The notes: a model not told the origin generated them from the letters alone. Shown: positions 1 through 10,073, counted from the first letter of the stretch. The stretch is 64,000 nt of DNA from Gammaproteobacteria bacterium (GCA_030429735.1 JAUIET010000008.1:138726-202725); one strand, 5' to 3'. Numbers and translations: made by a program.

Positions 1-833
1 TGCTTGCGCTTGGTCGGGTCGACCACTTTCATACCCCATGTGGCCATATCCGCTGTCTCCATTTTCATCGTCATGCCGGTCAAGCCTTCAATAAAAGTGA
101 TCATCTCTTCAACCGTGACAACTTCATCGCCGCCCAGATTTACCGTAACAGCCGGTACACCGGCGTTCATAATCAGACTTTGTACCTGCTCGGCAATATC
201 ATCCTCATGAATAGGGCAGCAGTAGCTGTCGCCGTCGCGGCGGCGGGTGTAGGCCATGCCGTGTTTCATCATTTCGTACAAGGCCATAGGTGCGCCGCCG
301 TGGCCATGAATACCGTACGCCACGTCGAGTCGGGCGATGATGGTTGGCAGATTCAGCTCGCGCGCGAGATAGCGAACAACGCCTTCCGCGGCAAGCTTAC
401 TCATTGCGTAATGCGGTGCATACACTGAAAAGCCGCCTAATACGGCATCTTCTGAGATCAATTCAGCCGGGTCTTTGGTTTCCCGATACACAGAATCCGA
501 TGACATATGAAAGAATGCTTTGGCATCTTTATATCGGCGCATCAGAAAACCGGTGCCTTCGGCATTTTGCCGAATGGCTTCGTCCTGGGATTTCGGAAAC
601 GTATTGCAGCCGCAATGAAACACATAATCCACATCGGGCAGCGCGCTCATATCGGCATCATCCATGTTCAGATACACCGTTTCCACACCTTGATCTTGCA
701 GCGCTTGTTTGGCCGCAGTGTCACTGAAACGAGCCGCCGCCCAGACCTGATTGTTCTTATTCAGTTGCTCGGTTAATGTACGTGCGACCTGGCCCGTGGC
801 ACCAGTGACCAGAATGTTTTGACTACTCAGCAT
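1..833 (-). CDS. NAD-dependent epimerase/dehydratase (extended SDR), 3' end cut by window edge
   Basis: The reverse strand encodes at least 277 residues with no stop before the left edge, so the C-terminus is missing. It opens MLSSQNILVTGATGQVA, a GxxGxxG/A-type Rossmann nucleotide-binding loop near residues 10-16. A YAMSK stretch around residue 142 fits the catalytic YxxxK of SDR enzymes, preceded by a SSDSVYRE segment typical of extended SDRs acting on nucleotide sugars or related substrates. Further on, CPIHEDDIAEQV and VTVNLGGDEVVTVEEM match the C-terminal half of NAD(P)-dependent epimerase/dehydratases. The start is the first ATG after the upstream stops. The gene is divergent from the sulfotransferase at 982. 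The substrate cannot be told from sequence. The family call is firm and the specific reaction is unknown. Confidence 0.85.
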   Translation of the reverse strand, partial: MLSSQNILVTGATGQVARTLTEQLNKNNQVWAAARFSDTAAKQALQDQGVETVYLNMDDADMSALPDVDYVFHCGCNTFPKSQDEAIRQNAEGTGFLMRRYKDAKAFFHMSSDSVYRETKDPAELISEDAVLGGFSVYAPHYAMSKLAAEGVVRYLARELNLPTIIARLDVAYGIHGHGGAPMALYEMMKHGMAYTRRRDGDSYCCPIHEDDIAEQVQSLIMNAGVPAVTVNLGGDEVVTVEEMITFIEGLTGMTMKMETADMATWGMKVVDPTKRK

Positions 834-956
834 GTGTTGTAACTCTTGGTGCAGTACGAAAGTCGCCAGTGTAGCAGCTGCCAATAGCGCCTGTGCGCAC
901 AGCAACGGCGTGCTGCATTAGGCAAATGTAATCTTACGATCTGCAAGCATGATAGC

Positions 957-981
957 GGGCTAATTCAAGTACTATTAGCCC
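957..981 (+). promoter_or_regulatory. Perfect 8-bp hairpin abutting the sulfotransferase start codon
   Basis: GGGCTAAT (957-964) and ATTAGCCC (974-981) are perfect inverted repeats around a 9-nt loop. The right arm ends at the base before the ATG at 982. No Shine-Dalgarno sequence is visible in the usual place, so the stem would occupy the ribosome-binding region in an mRNA. It could be a translational control hairpin, an operator, or chance. Only the repeat is seen directly. Confidence 0.4.
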
Positions 982-2127
982 ATGTATTTTGACTTCGACT
1001 ATTACTTTATCGTACTACGCTACGTGTGGCGGCTGAAAGGTCACCCCAAGCGAAATAAACTACTGCTGCGGCTGTTAGTCCAGGTGCCGTTGGAGAGTCT
1101 GTTTCATTCGGTGTTTCTACTGCTTGACTACGTGGTCTTTCCGAGGCTGTGGAAGCAAGAGATCAAAGACCCAGTGTTTATCGTGGGTCACCAACGCAGC
1201 GGCACCACGCTAATGCACCGCTTGATGAGCAGCGATGGCGACCGCTTCAGCTATTTCCTGTACTGGGAAATGTTCTTTCCATCGCTGCTGCAGAAAAAAA
1301 TAATTCGTGGCCTTGGTTGGCTGGATCAGAAACTGCTTGGTGAATGGATTAAAAAGAAGCTGGTGGCCTGGGACGACAAAACCTTCGGCCCCTACCGACA
1401 CATGCACTACATGAGCCTGTGGGCTGCAGAAGAAGACGCTTTTTCGCTAAAGCCGGCCTTCGTAAGCCAACAATGGGCACTGGACTTACCGATTATGCAT
1501 GTACTGGATCAGTTTCATCTTGATCAAATGCCAAAAAAACAGGCCGGGTGGATGCGCTTTTATCGGGGTGTAATCAAGCGTCAATTGTTGTTGAACGGCG
1601 GTAACAAAATACACCTGGCCAAAAATCCGGTGATGTGTGGCTGGGTGGAAACATTGATCAAGTTTTTTCCGGGTGCGCGCATAGTGGTGATGATGCGTGA
1701 CCCCGCACAGTGCATTCCAAGCGGCATGCGGCTGGTGGAGTCCACGTGGCAGGGCAATGGCTGGAGTCAATCAGATTATGCGGAATCCCAGGTCATGCTG
1801 TTGCAAACCTGTTTTGAGAGTTTCAAGAATCCACAAGACGTGTTGGCCAGATACCCTGATACACCGCAGATCGTTGTGGATTACAGGCAATTAACCAGCA
1901 AACCGCGGGAAACAACTCATAAAGTGTATGAAGCACTGGGCATTGAGCTAAGTGATGAATTTGACCAAATGCTGCAGCAAAAAGGCGAGCGCGAGAAACA
2001 ACATAAATCAACCTTTAAATACAGCATCGACGATTTTGATGTGACGTTTGAGCAAATTGAAACGGAACTGGCTGAGTTTTACGAAGAATATGATTGGCCT
2101 CGGCATAGTAGGGAATTAGCAGAATAA
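982..2127 (+). CDS. Sulfotransferase family protein
   Basis: The protein has 381 residues. Residues 65-80 contain FIVGHQRSGTTLMHR, the 5'-phosphosulfate-binding loop of PAPS-dependent sulfotransferases. Around residues 233-247, RIVVMMRDPAQCIPSG matches the 3'-phosphate-binding motif (RDPxxxxxS). A hydrophobic stretch at residues 35-55 may associate with the membrane. The length fits the bacterial sulfotransferase family (Sulfotransfer_1/3 type), which moves sulfate from PAPS to an alcohol or amine. The acceptor is not predictable. The ATG follows a perfect hairpin and has no clear Shine-Dalgarno. It is followed on the same strand by an SDR gene after 93 bp. No sulfate-activation genes are nearby. 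Confidence 0.85.
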   Translation: MYFDFDYYFIVLRYVWRLKGHPKRNKLLLRLLVQVPLESLFHSVFLLLDYVVFPRLWKQEIKDPVFIVGHQRSGTTLMHRLMSSDGDRFSYFLYWEMFFPSLLQKKIIRGLGWLDQKLLGEWIKKKLVAWDDKTFGPYRHMHYMSLWAAEEDAFSLKPAFVSQQWALDLPIMHVLDQFHLDQMPKKQAGWMRFYRGVIKRQLLLNGGNKIHLAKNPVMCGWVETLIKFFPGARIVVMMRDPAQCIPSGMRLVESTWQGNGWSQSDYAESQVMLLQTCFESFKNPQDVLARYPDTPQIVVDYRQLTSKPRETTHKVYEALGIELSDEFDQMLQQKGEREKQHKSTFKYSIDDFDVTFEQIETELAEFYEEYDWPRHSRELAE

Positions 2128-2220
2128 ATTACGCGGAGCCAATTCTAATTTTTGGTGTGAGGCTTTGGGACGAGATATAGCCATTCAACTTGCGAATCAA
2201 TCAGTTTAGAGGAGAATGCA

Positions 2221-3060
2221 ATGGGCGTTTTGGAAGGCAAAACAGCATTTATAACCGGTTCAAGCCGCGGTATAGGTAAAGCGATAGCGCAACGCTTTGC
2301 CGCCGAAGGCGCAAACGTAATACTCAGCGCCTCGCGAATGGGCGAGCATGGCTCCTTACCGGGTACTCTGCAAGGCGCTGTAGAGGAAATCAAAGACAGT
2401 GGCGGCAACGCCGCGGCCGTAGTCTGTGATTTGCTCGATGTGGATGCCCGCGCCACCTTAATCGCCCAGGCCAGCGAACCCTTCGGCCCAATCGATATAC
2501 TGGTGAATAACGCAGCCGCCGGTGTGATGAATTTACCCAGCCAAATTACCACGACTGAACGCAACCGAATGTTCGACCTGAACGTCAACGTGCCCGTGGA
2601 GTTAACCCAACAGGCTATTCCTGCCATGAAAGAAAAAGGGCTGGGGTGGGTATTGAATATCAGCAGTCGTACCTCTGAGTTGATTGAATTACCGTATCCA
2701 GACATGCCTATTGCCGCCTGGGTAGTTGGCGCCTACGGTGCCACTAAAGCTGCGCTGAATCGTTATTCCGAAATTTTAGCCCATGAGCTGGTTGAGCAGG
2801 GAATCTATGTAAATGCCCTGTCACCGTCCTATATTTGCTTAACCAATGTTGGGCCGGAAGTAGAGGCGATCGCCGAAAGGCGGCCTGACATGGTAGAACC
2901 GGTGGAGATGATGGCAGAAGCCGCGCTGACCCTGTGCAGTGGCCAGCATGTGGCGCAGTTTTGCTACAGCCGGGATATTGTCTTTACTACCGGCAATAAG
3001 GTAATGAGTCTGGATGGGAAAACACTGCTTGGCGACGCTAGAATGCCAGGTGTTAGCTAG
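2221..3060 (+). CDS. Short-chain dehydrogenase/reductase (SDR)
   Basis: A 279-residue classical SDR. The cofactor loop TGSSRGIGKA lies near residues 12-21, NNAA near residue 96, and YGATKAA provides the catalytic Tyr and Lys near residue 173, with a Ser in NISSRTS upstream. A clear ribosome-binding site (GAGGAG) sits 5-6 nt before the ATG. SDRs of this type oxidise or reduce hydroxyl and carbonyl groups with NAD(P). The substrate is unknown, but the neighbouring fatty-acid-type SDR and crotonase genes suggest acyl or steroid-like compounds. The stop codon TAG is part of the CTAG left boundary of the structured repeat element that follows. Confidence 0.88.
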   Translation: MGVLEGKTAFITGSSRGIGKAIAQRFAAEGANVILSASRMGEHGSLPGTLQGAVEEIKDSGGNAAAVVCDLLDVDARATLIAQASEPFGPIDILVNNAAAGVMNLPSQITTTERNRMFDLNVNVPVELTQQAIPAMKEKGLGWVLNISSRTSELIELPYPDMPIAAWVVGAYGATKAALNRYSEILAHELVEQGIYVNALSPSYICLTNVGPEVEAIAERRPDMVEPVEMMAEAALTLCSGQHVAQFCYSRDIVFTTGNKVMSLDGKTLLGDARMPGVS

Positions 3061-3327
3061 GGAAGCTCTGAAAAATACCCAATGCCTCTGCGTGACCTGT
3101 AGCGTGCCGTGGTGAGGCGCGTCGAGAAGGCCAAGGCTGGTTGTCCTTGGCGAGCGGCGCAACGAAGCCACGGTGCGCTACAGGCCGCGCCCTGCGGGGC
3201 TTACAGGCGAATCCAGCCTTGTCGTTGCAAGTTCTTGACTTACCACCAGTAAGCCTGCGAACTCGCGCCTCAACTCTGGATTCGCCTGTAAGCCAGAGGC
3301 ATCGGGTATTTTTCAGAGCTTCCCTAG
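3057..3327. mobile_element. MITE-like element 1: 34-bp TIRs with CTAG ends and two internal hairpins
   Basis: This fills the gap between two convergent genes. Terminal inverted repeats of 34 bp lie at 3057-3090 and 3294-3327, differing at one base, and both outer ends read CTAG. Inside are two separate inverted repeats. Arms 3096-3112 and 3168-3184 are 17 bp with a few mismatches. Arms 3198-3216 and 3276-3294 are 19 bp and perfect, and this second hairpin spans 97 bp. There is no convincing coding sequence. CTAG may be a 4-bp target duplication, and the GGAAG start of the repeat recalls IS5-family ends; both points are inference from known IS families. The element starts exactly at the stop codon of the SDR gene, so it contributes to that gene's 3' end. 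Confidence 0.8.
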
Positions 3328-3359
3328 GGAAGGCTGCTGGGTTCTTTAACACCGCGTGC

Positions 3360-3869
3360 TCATTCTATGTCGGTGGCGATGGCGTGCAAGCCCCCTAACT
3401 CAACCGCTTCTAACAAACCCGCACTGTCTTTTTTCATCATCAGGTTTGTTGAAATGGTGTACACCGACTCCAGTATTTTCCATTCACCGTTTTCTTTGCG
3501 GTATTTATCTTCGTAGTAACCGCCCATAAACTGGGCAACACCTTTCTCCGAATCAAACAGCTGGAAATGAATGCGCCAGCGTCCACGTGCATGAGTTTCA
3601 TCAGTGATCGATATTTCAGGCCCAATACCATAGTGCTGGTCAAGATGGCTGGGGCTTTGCGTCATGGACTCGAAAACTGCAACAAAGTCTTTTGCTTGTT
3701 CGAAGCGACCTATAAATCCCGCATCGATCAGACAGTCCGTTTTGGTAAAACACTCCAATACACCCGCTGAGTCGCGCATATCGCAGGCATATAAATAGCG
3801 AAGCTTCAGCTGTTTGATCGCTTCAATATCTTCCAGTATCGCAATTCTGCGTTCCAGACTATCGCTCAT
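3360..3869 (-). CDS. NTF2-like / SnoaL-like protein
   Basis: A 169-residue protein beginning MSDSLERRIAILEDIEAIKQ. The N-terminal helix followed by LKLRYLYACDMRDSAGVLEC, and the C-terminal beta stretch with GRWRIHFQLFD and GGYYEDKYRKENGEWKI, are typical of the SnoaL-like NTF2 superfamily (cone-shaped alpha+beta barrels including polyketide cyclases, steroid isomerases and small dehydratases). The exact reaction is not identifiable. It is the first gene of a leftward-facing region with a DECR-like SDR and a crotonase just upstream, so a role in catabolism of a cyclic or fatty acyl compound is plausible. Its stop lies 33 bp from the structured element. Confidence 0.75.
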   Translation of the reverse strand: MSDSLERRIAILEDIEAIKQLKLRYLYACDMRDSAGVLECFTKTDCLIDAGFIGRFEQAKDFVAVFESMTQSPSHLDQHYGIGPEISITDETHARGRWRIHFQLFDSEKGVAQFMGGYYEDKYRKENGEWKILESVYTISTNLMMKKDSAGLLEAVELGGLHAIATDIE

Positions 3870-3904
3870 ATCTATTGACCATAATCATTGCTAAACACAA
3901 TGCC

Positions 3905-4660
3905 TCACAAATTGAGTTTAAGAAGATCTACACCGGTGCCACTGTCGACAGCGATGCATTGACCGTTGATAAACACCGCGTCATCGCTAACAAGAAACTC
4001 AACCGCTTTGGCAATGTCTGTGGGAGTGCAGGGCGCTACGTCAGCCAGTGTTGAGCCAGTAAGTGGTGCGGCTAGCCGATCAACGCCTGCGGTATTGTCC
4101 ACAGCACCGGGTTCAATCGCATTGACTCGAATACCCTGTTTGCGCCACTCAACTGCGCAGGTTCGGGTTAGCGAATTAACGCCGGCTTTGGCGGCTGCTG
4201 CGTGGGCCTGATAGGGAATACCCGCGCCTTCAAAGGGTGCTGAAATATTGACTATGTTGCCACCGTGGTTTTTGAACCAGGCCTCGTAACAGGCCTTGCT
4301 CATGTTAAACGTGCCGTTAAGGTCAATATCCACAACGGTTTTGAAGCCGTTGTATGACAGGTCAGCGATCAATGCCGGGAAATTGCCCGCTGCATTATTG
4401 ACCAGCACATCCAGACGGCCATATTGCTCAAGTACCCAGGCGGCTGTCGCCTCAACAGCCGCTGGATCCCGAATATCACATTCCTGCGCAATAGCCTGAA
4501 TGCCAGCGCCTTGTAACTCTGCAACAGTCGCTTGCAGAATCTCATTCTTTCGACTGCAAATGGCCACCTTAGCGCCCAGCGCGCCCAAGTGCTTTGCTAT
4601 GCCTTTGCCTACGCCGGTGCCACCTCCGGTAATCAGCACTGCTTTACCGCGCAAGCTCAT
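3905..4660 (-). CDS. SDR resembling 2,4-dienoyl-CoA reductase (DECR-like)
   Basis: A 251-residue SDR with the cofactor loop TGGGTGVGKG (residues 10-19) and NNAAGNF near residue 88, a motif seen in 2,4-dienoyl-CoA reductases. The usual YxxxK is replaced by AAAAK in HAAAAKAGVNSLTR, so the canonical catalytic Tyr is absent. From memory, peroxisomal DECR proteins show a similar substitution at this place. DECR-type enzymes reduce 2,4-dienoyl-CoA with NADPH during breakdown of unsaturated fatty acids. The gene overlaps the upstream crotonase by 4 nt, so the two are translationally coupled. The specificity is inferred from motif and context. Confidence 0.78.
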   Translation of the reverse strand: MSLRGKAVLITGGGTGVGKGIAKHLGALGAKVAICSRKNEILQATVAELQGAGIQAIAQECDIRDPAAVEATAAWVLEQYGRLDVLVNNAAGNFPALIADLSYNGFKTVVDIDLNGTFNMSKACYEAWFKNHGGNIVNISAPFEGAGIPYQAHAAAAKAGVNSLTRTCAVEWRKQGIRVNAIEPGAVDNTAGVDRLAAPLTGSTLADVAPCTPTDIAKAVEFLVSDDAVFINGQCIAVDSGTGVDLLKLNL

Positions 4661-5424
4661 TTTTCCTTACGGCCGTGTTCCAGCACTTTTTTGCGGCGCT
4701 GTTCGATCATGTGTGCGGCCGCGTGTTTCGCTGACTCTATCGCGGTTTTTTCTTCGTATTCCATGGCTTCGTTAAAATGCATACTAAAACCGTCGTCTAT
4801 CAATGCCTTGTATTCTTGCAGCACGTTTGGCACACAGGCACACATTGCTTGAGCCATCTCCATTGCCGAATCAAGCAGCTGGTCAGCGGGATACACGTGG
4901 TTTACCAAACCCCACTCGTAGGCCTGGTTGGCAAACAAAGGTCGGCCGGTGAACGATAACTCCTTGGCTCTGGACAGACCTATCAGCCTGGGTAGCCGCT
5001 GGCTTAAGCCCCAGCCAGCCAATATACCAACCAGCGCATGGGTGTCGGCAAATCGTGCGTTTTCCGAGGCAAGCAATACGTCACAGGCCAGTGCAAGTTC
5101 AAACCCGCCGGTCACCGCGTGGCCGTTTATTGCGCCAATAATGGGTCCTTTAAAGCGCTCCATCACGCGGGCCATATCATTAGTGACTTCGTCTGCAGCC
5201 GTATCAGAATTGCCCGAGCCGAGTTCCTTGAGATCGAATCCGGCGCAAAAGGCTTTGCCATTGCCTGTGATGACCATTACCCGAATGTTGGGATCATCAA
5301 TACAGCTCTCAAATGCCGCGATAAAATCCTTACGCAATTGGCGCGATATCGCGTTCATGGATTCGGGACGATTTAATCGCAGCAGGGCGACTGTGTCGTG
5401 TTTTTCCAGTAAGACTGTGCTCAT
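4657..5424 (-). CDS. Crotonase / enoyl-CoA hydratase-like protein (one catalytic Glu replaced by His)
   Basis: A 255-residue crotonase. FCAGFDLKELG and INGHAVTGGFELALACDV are the oxyanion-hole regions that bind the acyl-CoA thioester. Comparing by eye with rat mitochondrial enoyl-CoA hydratase, the Glu144 position is His (ADTHALVG), while the Glu164 position keeps Glu (SRAKELSFTG). The protein may therefore not be a simple hydratase; isomerase or other crotonase chemistry is possible. It is the first gene of a leftward pair with the DECR-like SDR (4-nt overlap), which supports a beta-oxidation side role. The start is the ATG at 5424, facing away from the LLM oxidoreductase gene. Confidence 0.85.
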   Translation of the reverse strand: MSTVLLEKHDTVALLRLNRPESMNAISRQLRKDFIAAFESCIDDPNIRVMVITGNGKAFCAGFDLKELGSGNSDTAADEVTNDMARVMERFKGPIIGAINGHAVTGGFELALACDVLLASENARFADTHALVGILAGWGLSQRLPRLIGLSRAKELSFTGRPLFANQAYEWGLVNHVYPADQLLDSAMEMAQAMCACVPNVLQEYKALIDDGFSMHFNEAMEYEEKTAIESAKHAAAHMIEQRRKKVLEHGRKEK

Positions 5425-5526
5425 AATGGGTTCCGCATCGTGATGAGCGCCAGTGTACCGCGAGCGCGACAGACATTGCAGCGCCTAAAGTTTCCGTAAG
5501 TGAGCTGGACGAACGCACGAGCGCGC

Positions 5527-5532
5527 TATAAT
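5527..5532 (+). promoter_or_regulatory. Candidate -10 box (TATAAT) for the LLM oxidoreductase gene
   Basis: A perfect TATAAT lies 29 bp before the ATG at 5562; only a weak -35 is seen about 17 bp upstream. It argues against the TTG at 5532 as a start, because that codon overlaps the box. Confidence 0.4.
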
Positions 5533-5561
5533 TGCTGGCTGCCCAACAGAGAGTCAGCGCA

Positions 5562-6602
5562 ATGTTCGAGGTTTACGCCGCAACGCCCGAAGACATGGGT
5601 CCAGGAGACATAGGCAAGCACGCCGCACGTGCGCAAGCTATGGGGTTTGATGGTTTGCAGGTACCCGACGCGGTGCATGATGGCTTATTGCTTGCAGCAA
5701 TGGCGCTGTCTGCCACGCAGACATTACGTGTCTGCACGGGTGTTTTGCTCGCGTTTCCGCGCAGCCCGATGACCACCGCAATCGCCGCTTGGGACTTGCA
5801 GAAAATGTCTGGTGGGCGTTTTGAGCTGGGCCTGGGCACACAGGTCAAGGCCAATATCATCAAGCGATACAGCGCTCGATGGGACTCACCAGTACCCCAG
5901 CTTAGAGAGTACATGCAGGCACTTCGCGCAATCTTCCATAGTTTTCAAACGGGAGACCCACTGAATTTTGTGGGCGAGCATTATCAGCTGACCAAACTGC
6001 AGCCGTTTTTTAACCCTGGACCAATTGACCACCCGGATATCCCCCTTATTGCCGGCGCTGTCGGGCCTGCGATGACACGAATGGTCGGGCGTATTGCCGA
6101 CGGGATGGTGACTCATCCAACCAATACACCGCCGCGTTATATACGGGAAGTGTGCCTGCCTCGCTTGCAGGCTGGGTTTAATAGGGCGGCCGAAGAGGGC
6201 GATGCCGAGCGAGCAAGGCGTTTCAAGCTGATCCTTGCACCATTAAATGCTACCGGTAAAAACGACAAAATCGTCGCGGCCGAGTGGGAGAAGCTCAGAC
6301 AAATGTTGGGCTTCCTGTACTCAACGCCGGCCTACTGGCCCAGCCTTGAGCTGTTTGGCTGGCAGGAAAAAGGTGAGCAGTTGCTGGACATGACCCGCAA
6401 GGGTGAGTGGCAACGAATGCCTGAAATCGTCACAGATGACATGCTGGCGGAATTCGTGCCGCGAGGCACCTACGACACAATTGCCGGGGAACTGAAAAGG
6501 CGCTACGGCGAGCTGAGCGGTCGCATAACCTTCCCGATGCCGGATGACCCGCAAGACGATGTTCTGGCAGCAGCGGCTATCGCCGAATTGCAGGCCGGTT
6601 AA
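5562..6602 (+). CDS. LLM-class, probably F420-dependent oxidoreductase
   Basis: 346 residues in the bacterial luciferase-like monooxygenase (LLM) fold. Recognisable segments are ARAQAMGFDGLQVPDAVHDG near the N-terminus, RVCTGVLLAFPRSPM, LQKMSGGRFELGLGTQVKAN and a VGRIADGMVTHP stretch, as in F420-dependent LLM subfamilies (I believe the TIGR03617 type). Such enzymes use coenzyme F420 or FMN to oxidise or reduce small organic substrates. I chose ATG 5562 over an upstream TTG at 5532, because the TTG lies inside a TATAAT box and a short GAGAG element precedes the ATG. The gene is divergent from the crotonase at 5424. The cofactor is inferred from family membership, and no F420 synthesis genes are in this window. 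Confidence 0.82.
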   Translation: MFEVYAATPEDMGPGDIGKHAARAQAMGFDGLQVPDAVHDGLLLAAMALSATQTLRVCTGVLLAFPRSPMTTAIAAWDLQKMSGGRFELGLGTQVKANIIKRYSARWDSPVPQLREYMQALRAIFHSFQTGDPLNFVGEHYQLTKLQPFFNPGPIDHPDIPLIAGAVGPAMTRMVGRIADGMVTHPTNTPPRYIREVCLPRLQAGFNRAAEEGDAERARRFKLILAPLNATGKNDKIVAAEWEKLRQMLGFLYSTPAYWPSLELFGWQEKGEQLLDMTRKGEWQRMPEIVTDDMLAEFVPRGTYDTIAGELKRRYGELSGRITFPMPDDPQDDVLAAAAIAELQAG

Positions 6603-6635
6603 TAACGCCTGATCTAACAAGTGCTCTGTGCCTAT

Positions 6636-8183
6636 TCACATCAGGCGATTTTCAAGCCATGCCGGCTTCGGCGTTTTCACGTTCATGGGCCCTGTCAAAG
6701 TGCCGCTTGCGCGTTGCGGCGATGAACCATCGCTGACTACGCTGGTTGTGGGGCACGAGCCGCTGCTGCGATATTCCAGCGCTGCGGCCAGCCGGGCTTC
6801 AGTAATATCGCCGAGAGCAGAATTAAAGTCGTCGCCTACGGCACACCCCGGCAGGCTGACGCTGCCAGCCTGCGTGGCATTTTGAGGGGAGAAACCGTCC
6901 GGGTAGTCGCCAAAGCCCGCGTTGTTTTCGCCGCGAAACTGAATGCTGAAGTACGTAGTAGCGCAATTATCGGTTGGGTAAAAGCCGTAAGGTTTACCAC
7001 AGGTGGTGCCACCAATCTGAATGACCTGCACTCCCACACCTTCGAGGCCATTGATGATTGACTCACTCGCTGAGCACGTTGAGCTGCCCGTCAACACAAA
7101 CACTCTAGGTAAATTAAGGCTGGGCAACGGCGCGTTATCCGTCGAGGTATTGTAAAAAGGAATGGGTTCAAGCACGTCACCGGTTACCGGGTCGGTGTCG
7201 GGGTGTTTGTCGTTAAACGTCAGGCTTTCAAAAGCACGGCCATTTGTCGAGGCATTTCCAGCAATCATGTAGGCGAGTTGACTAGCTATGTACAAAAAGC
7301 CACCGCCGTTATACCGCACATCAATAATCAGATCAGTCACGTTCGCAGTCGCCAACTGATCGATAGCTGCAATCAGCTGATTTTCCGCCGGCCGAATGTG
7401 GTCGTTAAAGGTGAGATAGCCGACCGGGCCTGTGCCGGTAGTGATGACCGATACATTTTGCACTGGCGTGGTGGTGATTTCGGCTGAGGTCAACATGACT
7501 GAGCGTGTTGTGCTTGTGCCGAGGTCACGCACTTCAAAGGTATGTGTTTCACCACCTGCTGTGGGGAAAAGGCCGCCATTGAGTGTGTCGGTGTCGTTAC
7601 TGTTCACCAGATCAACGCCATCTACGCTAATGATTCTCGCGCCTCGGGCAAGACCTGCAGCGGCGGCTGGTGTGCCGGGTTCAACATACGCAATGGCGGC
7701 TTCTCTGGGTGGTGTGGTCGACAGCAATGCGAACTGGGCCCCGTAGCCAGCAACCACGCCTGATTGTGACGAGTCCAGCCACTCTGGCGTGGGAATTGAA
7801 AAGTGAAATTGATCGCGGGGGTTGCCACTCGCTGTCAGCGCCTCGGTTTTCATCAACTCGAAGTACTCCTCGGTGCTGAAATTGGCAGGGTTCTGATCCT
7901 GAATTTCGTCATACCAAAGGTATAACTCATTGCTCCAGGATCTCAGCCAATTGTTCTCTGTGGTTGTGCTGCCGCTACCGTAGGCCACACCCGTCTCGGT
8001 ATTGGTACCGTCTGGTACCGGGCTGGCACATTGATTAAAAAAGGCCGACGACGCTTCGAACACGCCTGGTTGAAACTGATCGCCCGTCACCGGGGTTTGG
8101 CTTGAACCGCCACCGCCACAGGCCGCCAGGCATGCACAGAAGCTGAATGGAATTAGGCGCTTGCTTACTGTAGGTAAAGTCAC
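6636..8183 (-). CDS. S41 family peptidase, lipoprotein with PDZ domain
   Basis: 515 residues. The N-terminus MTLPTVSKRLIPFSFCACLAACGGGG ends in an LAAC lipobox, so export and lipid attachment are expected. A PDZ-like segment (EAAIAYVEPGTPAAAAGL, ARIISVDGVDL) follows around residues 155-190. The S41 core contains VTDLIIDVRYNGGG, the nucleophile region LTGSSTCSASESI, and GTTCGKPYGF about 25 residues on, which supplies the Lys of the Ser/Lys dyad. This is the C-terminal processing protease family, acting in the periplasm or at the cell surface. Its stop is 33 bp from the stop of the convergent LLM gene. Substrates are unknown. Confidence 0.88.
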   Translation of the reverse strand: MTLPTVSKRLIPFSFCACLAACGGGGSSQTPVTGDQFQPGVFEASSAFFNQCASPVPDGTNTETGVAYGSGSTTTENNWLRSWSNELYLWYDEIQDQNPANFSTEEYFELMKTEALTASGNPRDQFHFSIPTPEWLDSSQSGVVAGYGAQFALLSTTPPREAAIAYVEPGTPAAAAGLARGARIISVDGVDLVNSNDTDTLNGGLFPTAGGETHTFEVRDLGTSTTRSVMLTSAEITTTPVQNVSVITTGTGPVGYLTFNDHIRPAENQLIAAIDQLATANVTDLIIDVRYNGGGFLYIASQLAYMIAGNASTNGRAFESLTFNDKHPDTDPVTGDVLEPIPFYNTSTDNAPLPSLNLPRVFVLTGSSTCSASESIINGLEGVGVQVIQIGGTTCGKPYGFYPTDNCATTYFSIQFRGENNAGFGDYPDGFSPQNATQAGSVSLPGCAVGDDFNSALGDITEARLAAALEYRSSGSCPTTSVVSDGSSPQRASGTLTGPMNVKTPKPAWLENRLM

Positions 8184-8406
8184 TGCATATATCTCAAAGA
8201 GTTAACAACTCATGGCGAATAGCGGGCAAGTGTGATTCGCCAGACCCTAATGATTACATTGTAGCCAGCAATATGGAAGACGTTAGCCAGCGGGTAGGTA
8301 TCGTTTGCGGTTGTCAACTGGATCACATTTTCTGACCCACATTTGGCTAAGCCGCATTCTGGTATCGGTACAGTGAATAGTCGCTGAACAATTCGTTTTC
8401 AGCAGG

Positions 8407-8412
8407 TATAAT
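8407..8412 (+). promoter_or_regulatory. Candidate -10 box upstream of the unknown gene and the frmA operon
   Basis: A perfect TATAAT with TGAACA 16 bp upstream (8385-8390) resembles a sigma-70 promoter. It lies 28 bp before the ATG at 8441. The rest of 8184-8437 shows no gene. Confidence 0.45.
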
Positions 8413-8440
8413 CGCGCATTTACTGAACGGGTCGTATTTG

Positions 8441-10072
<1,632 letters not shown>

Positions 10073-10073
<1 letters not shown>

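Noticed and set aside
2145-2705. Long reverse-strand frame opposite the SDR gene
   Set aside because: It is antisense to a clear SDR with full motifs and a good ribosome-binding site; the translated sequence has no recognisable domain.
3053-3398. Open frames on both strands across element 1
   Set aside because: They are made by the inverted repeats themselves, with low-complexity Arg/Pro-rich translations and no ribosome-binding site.
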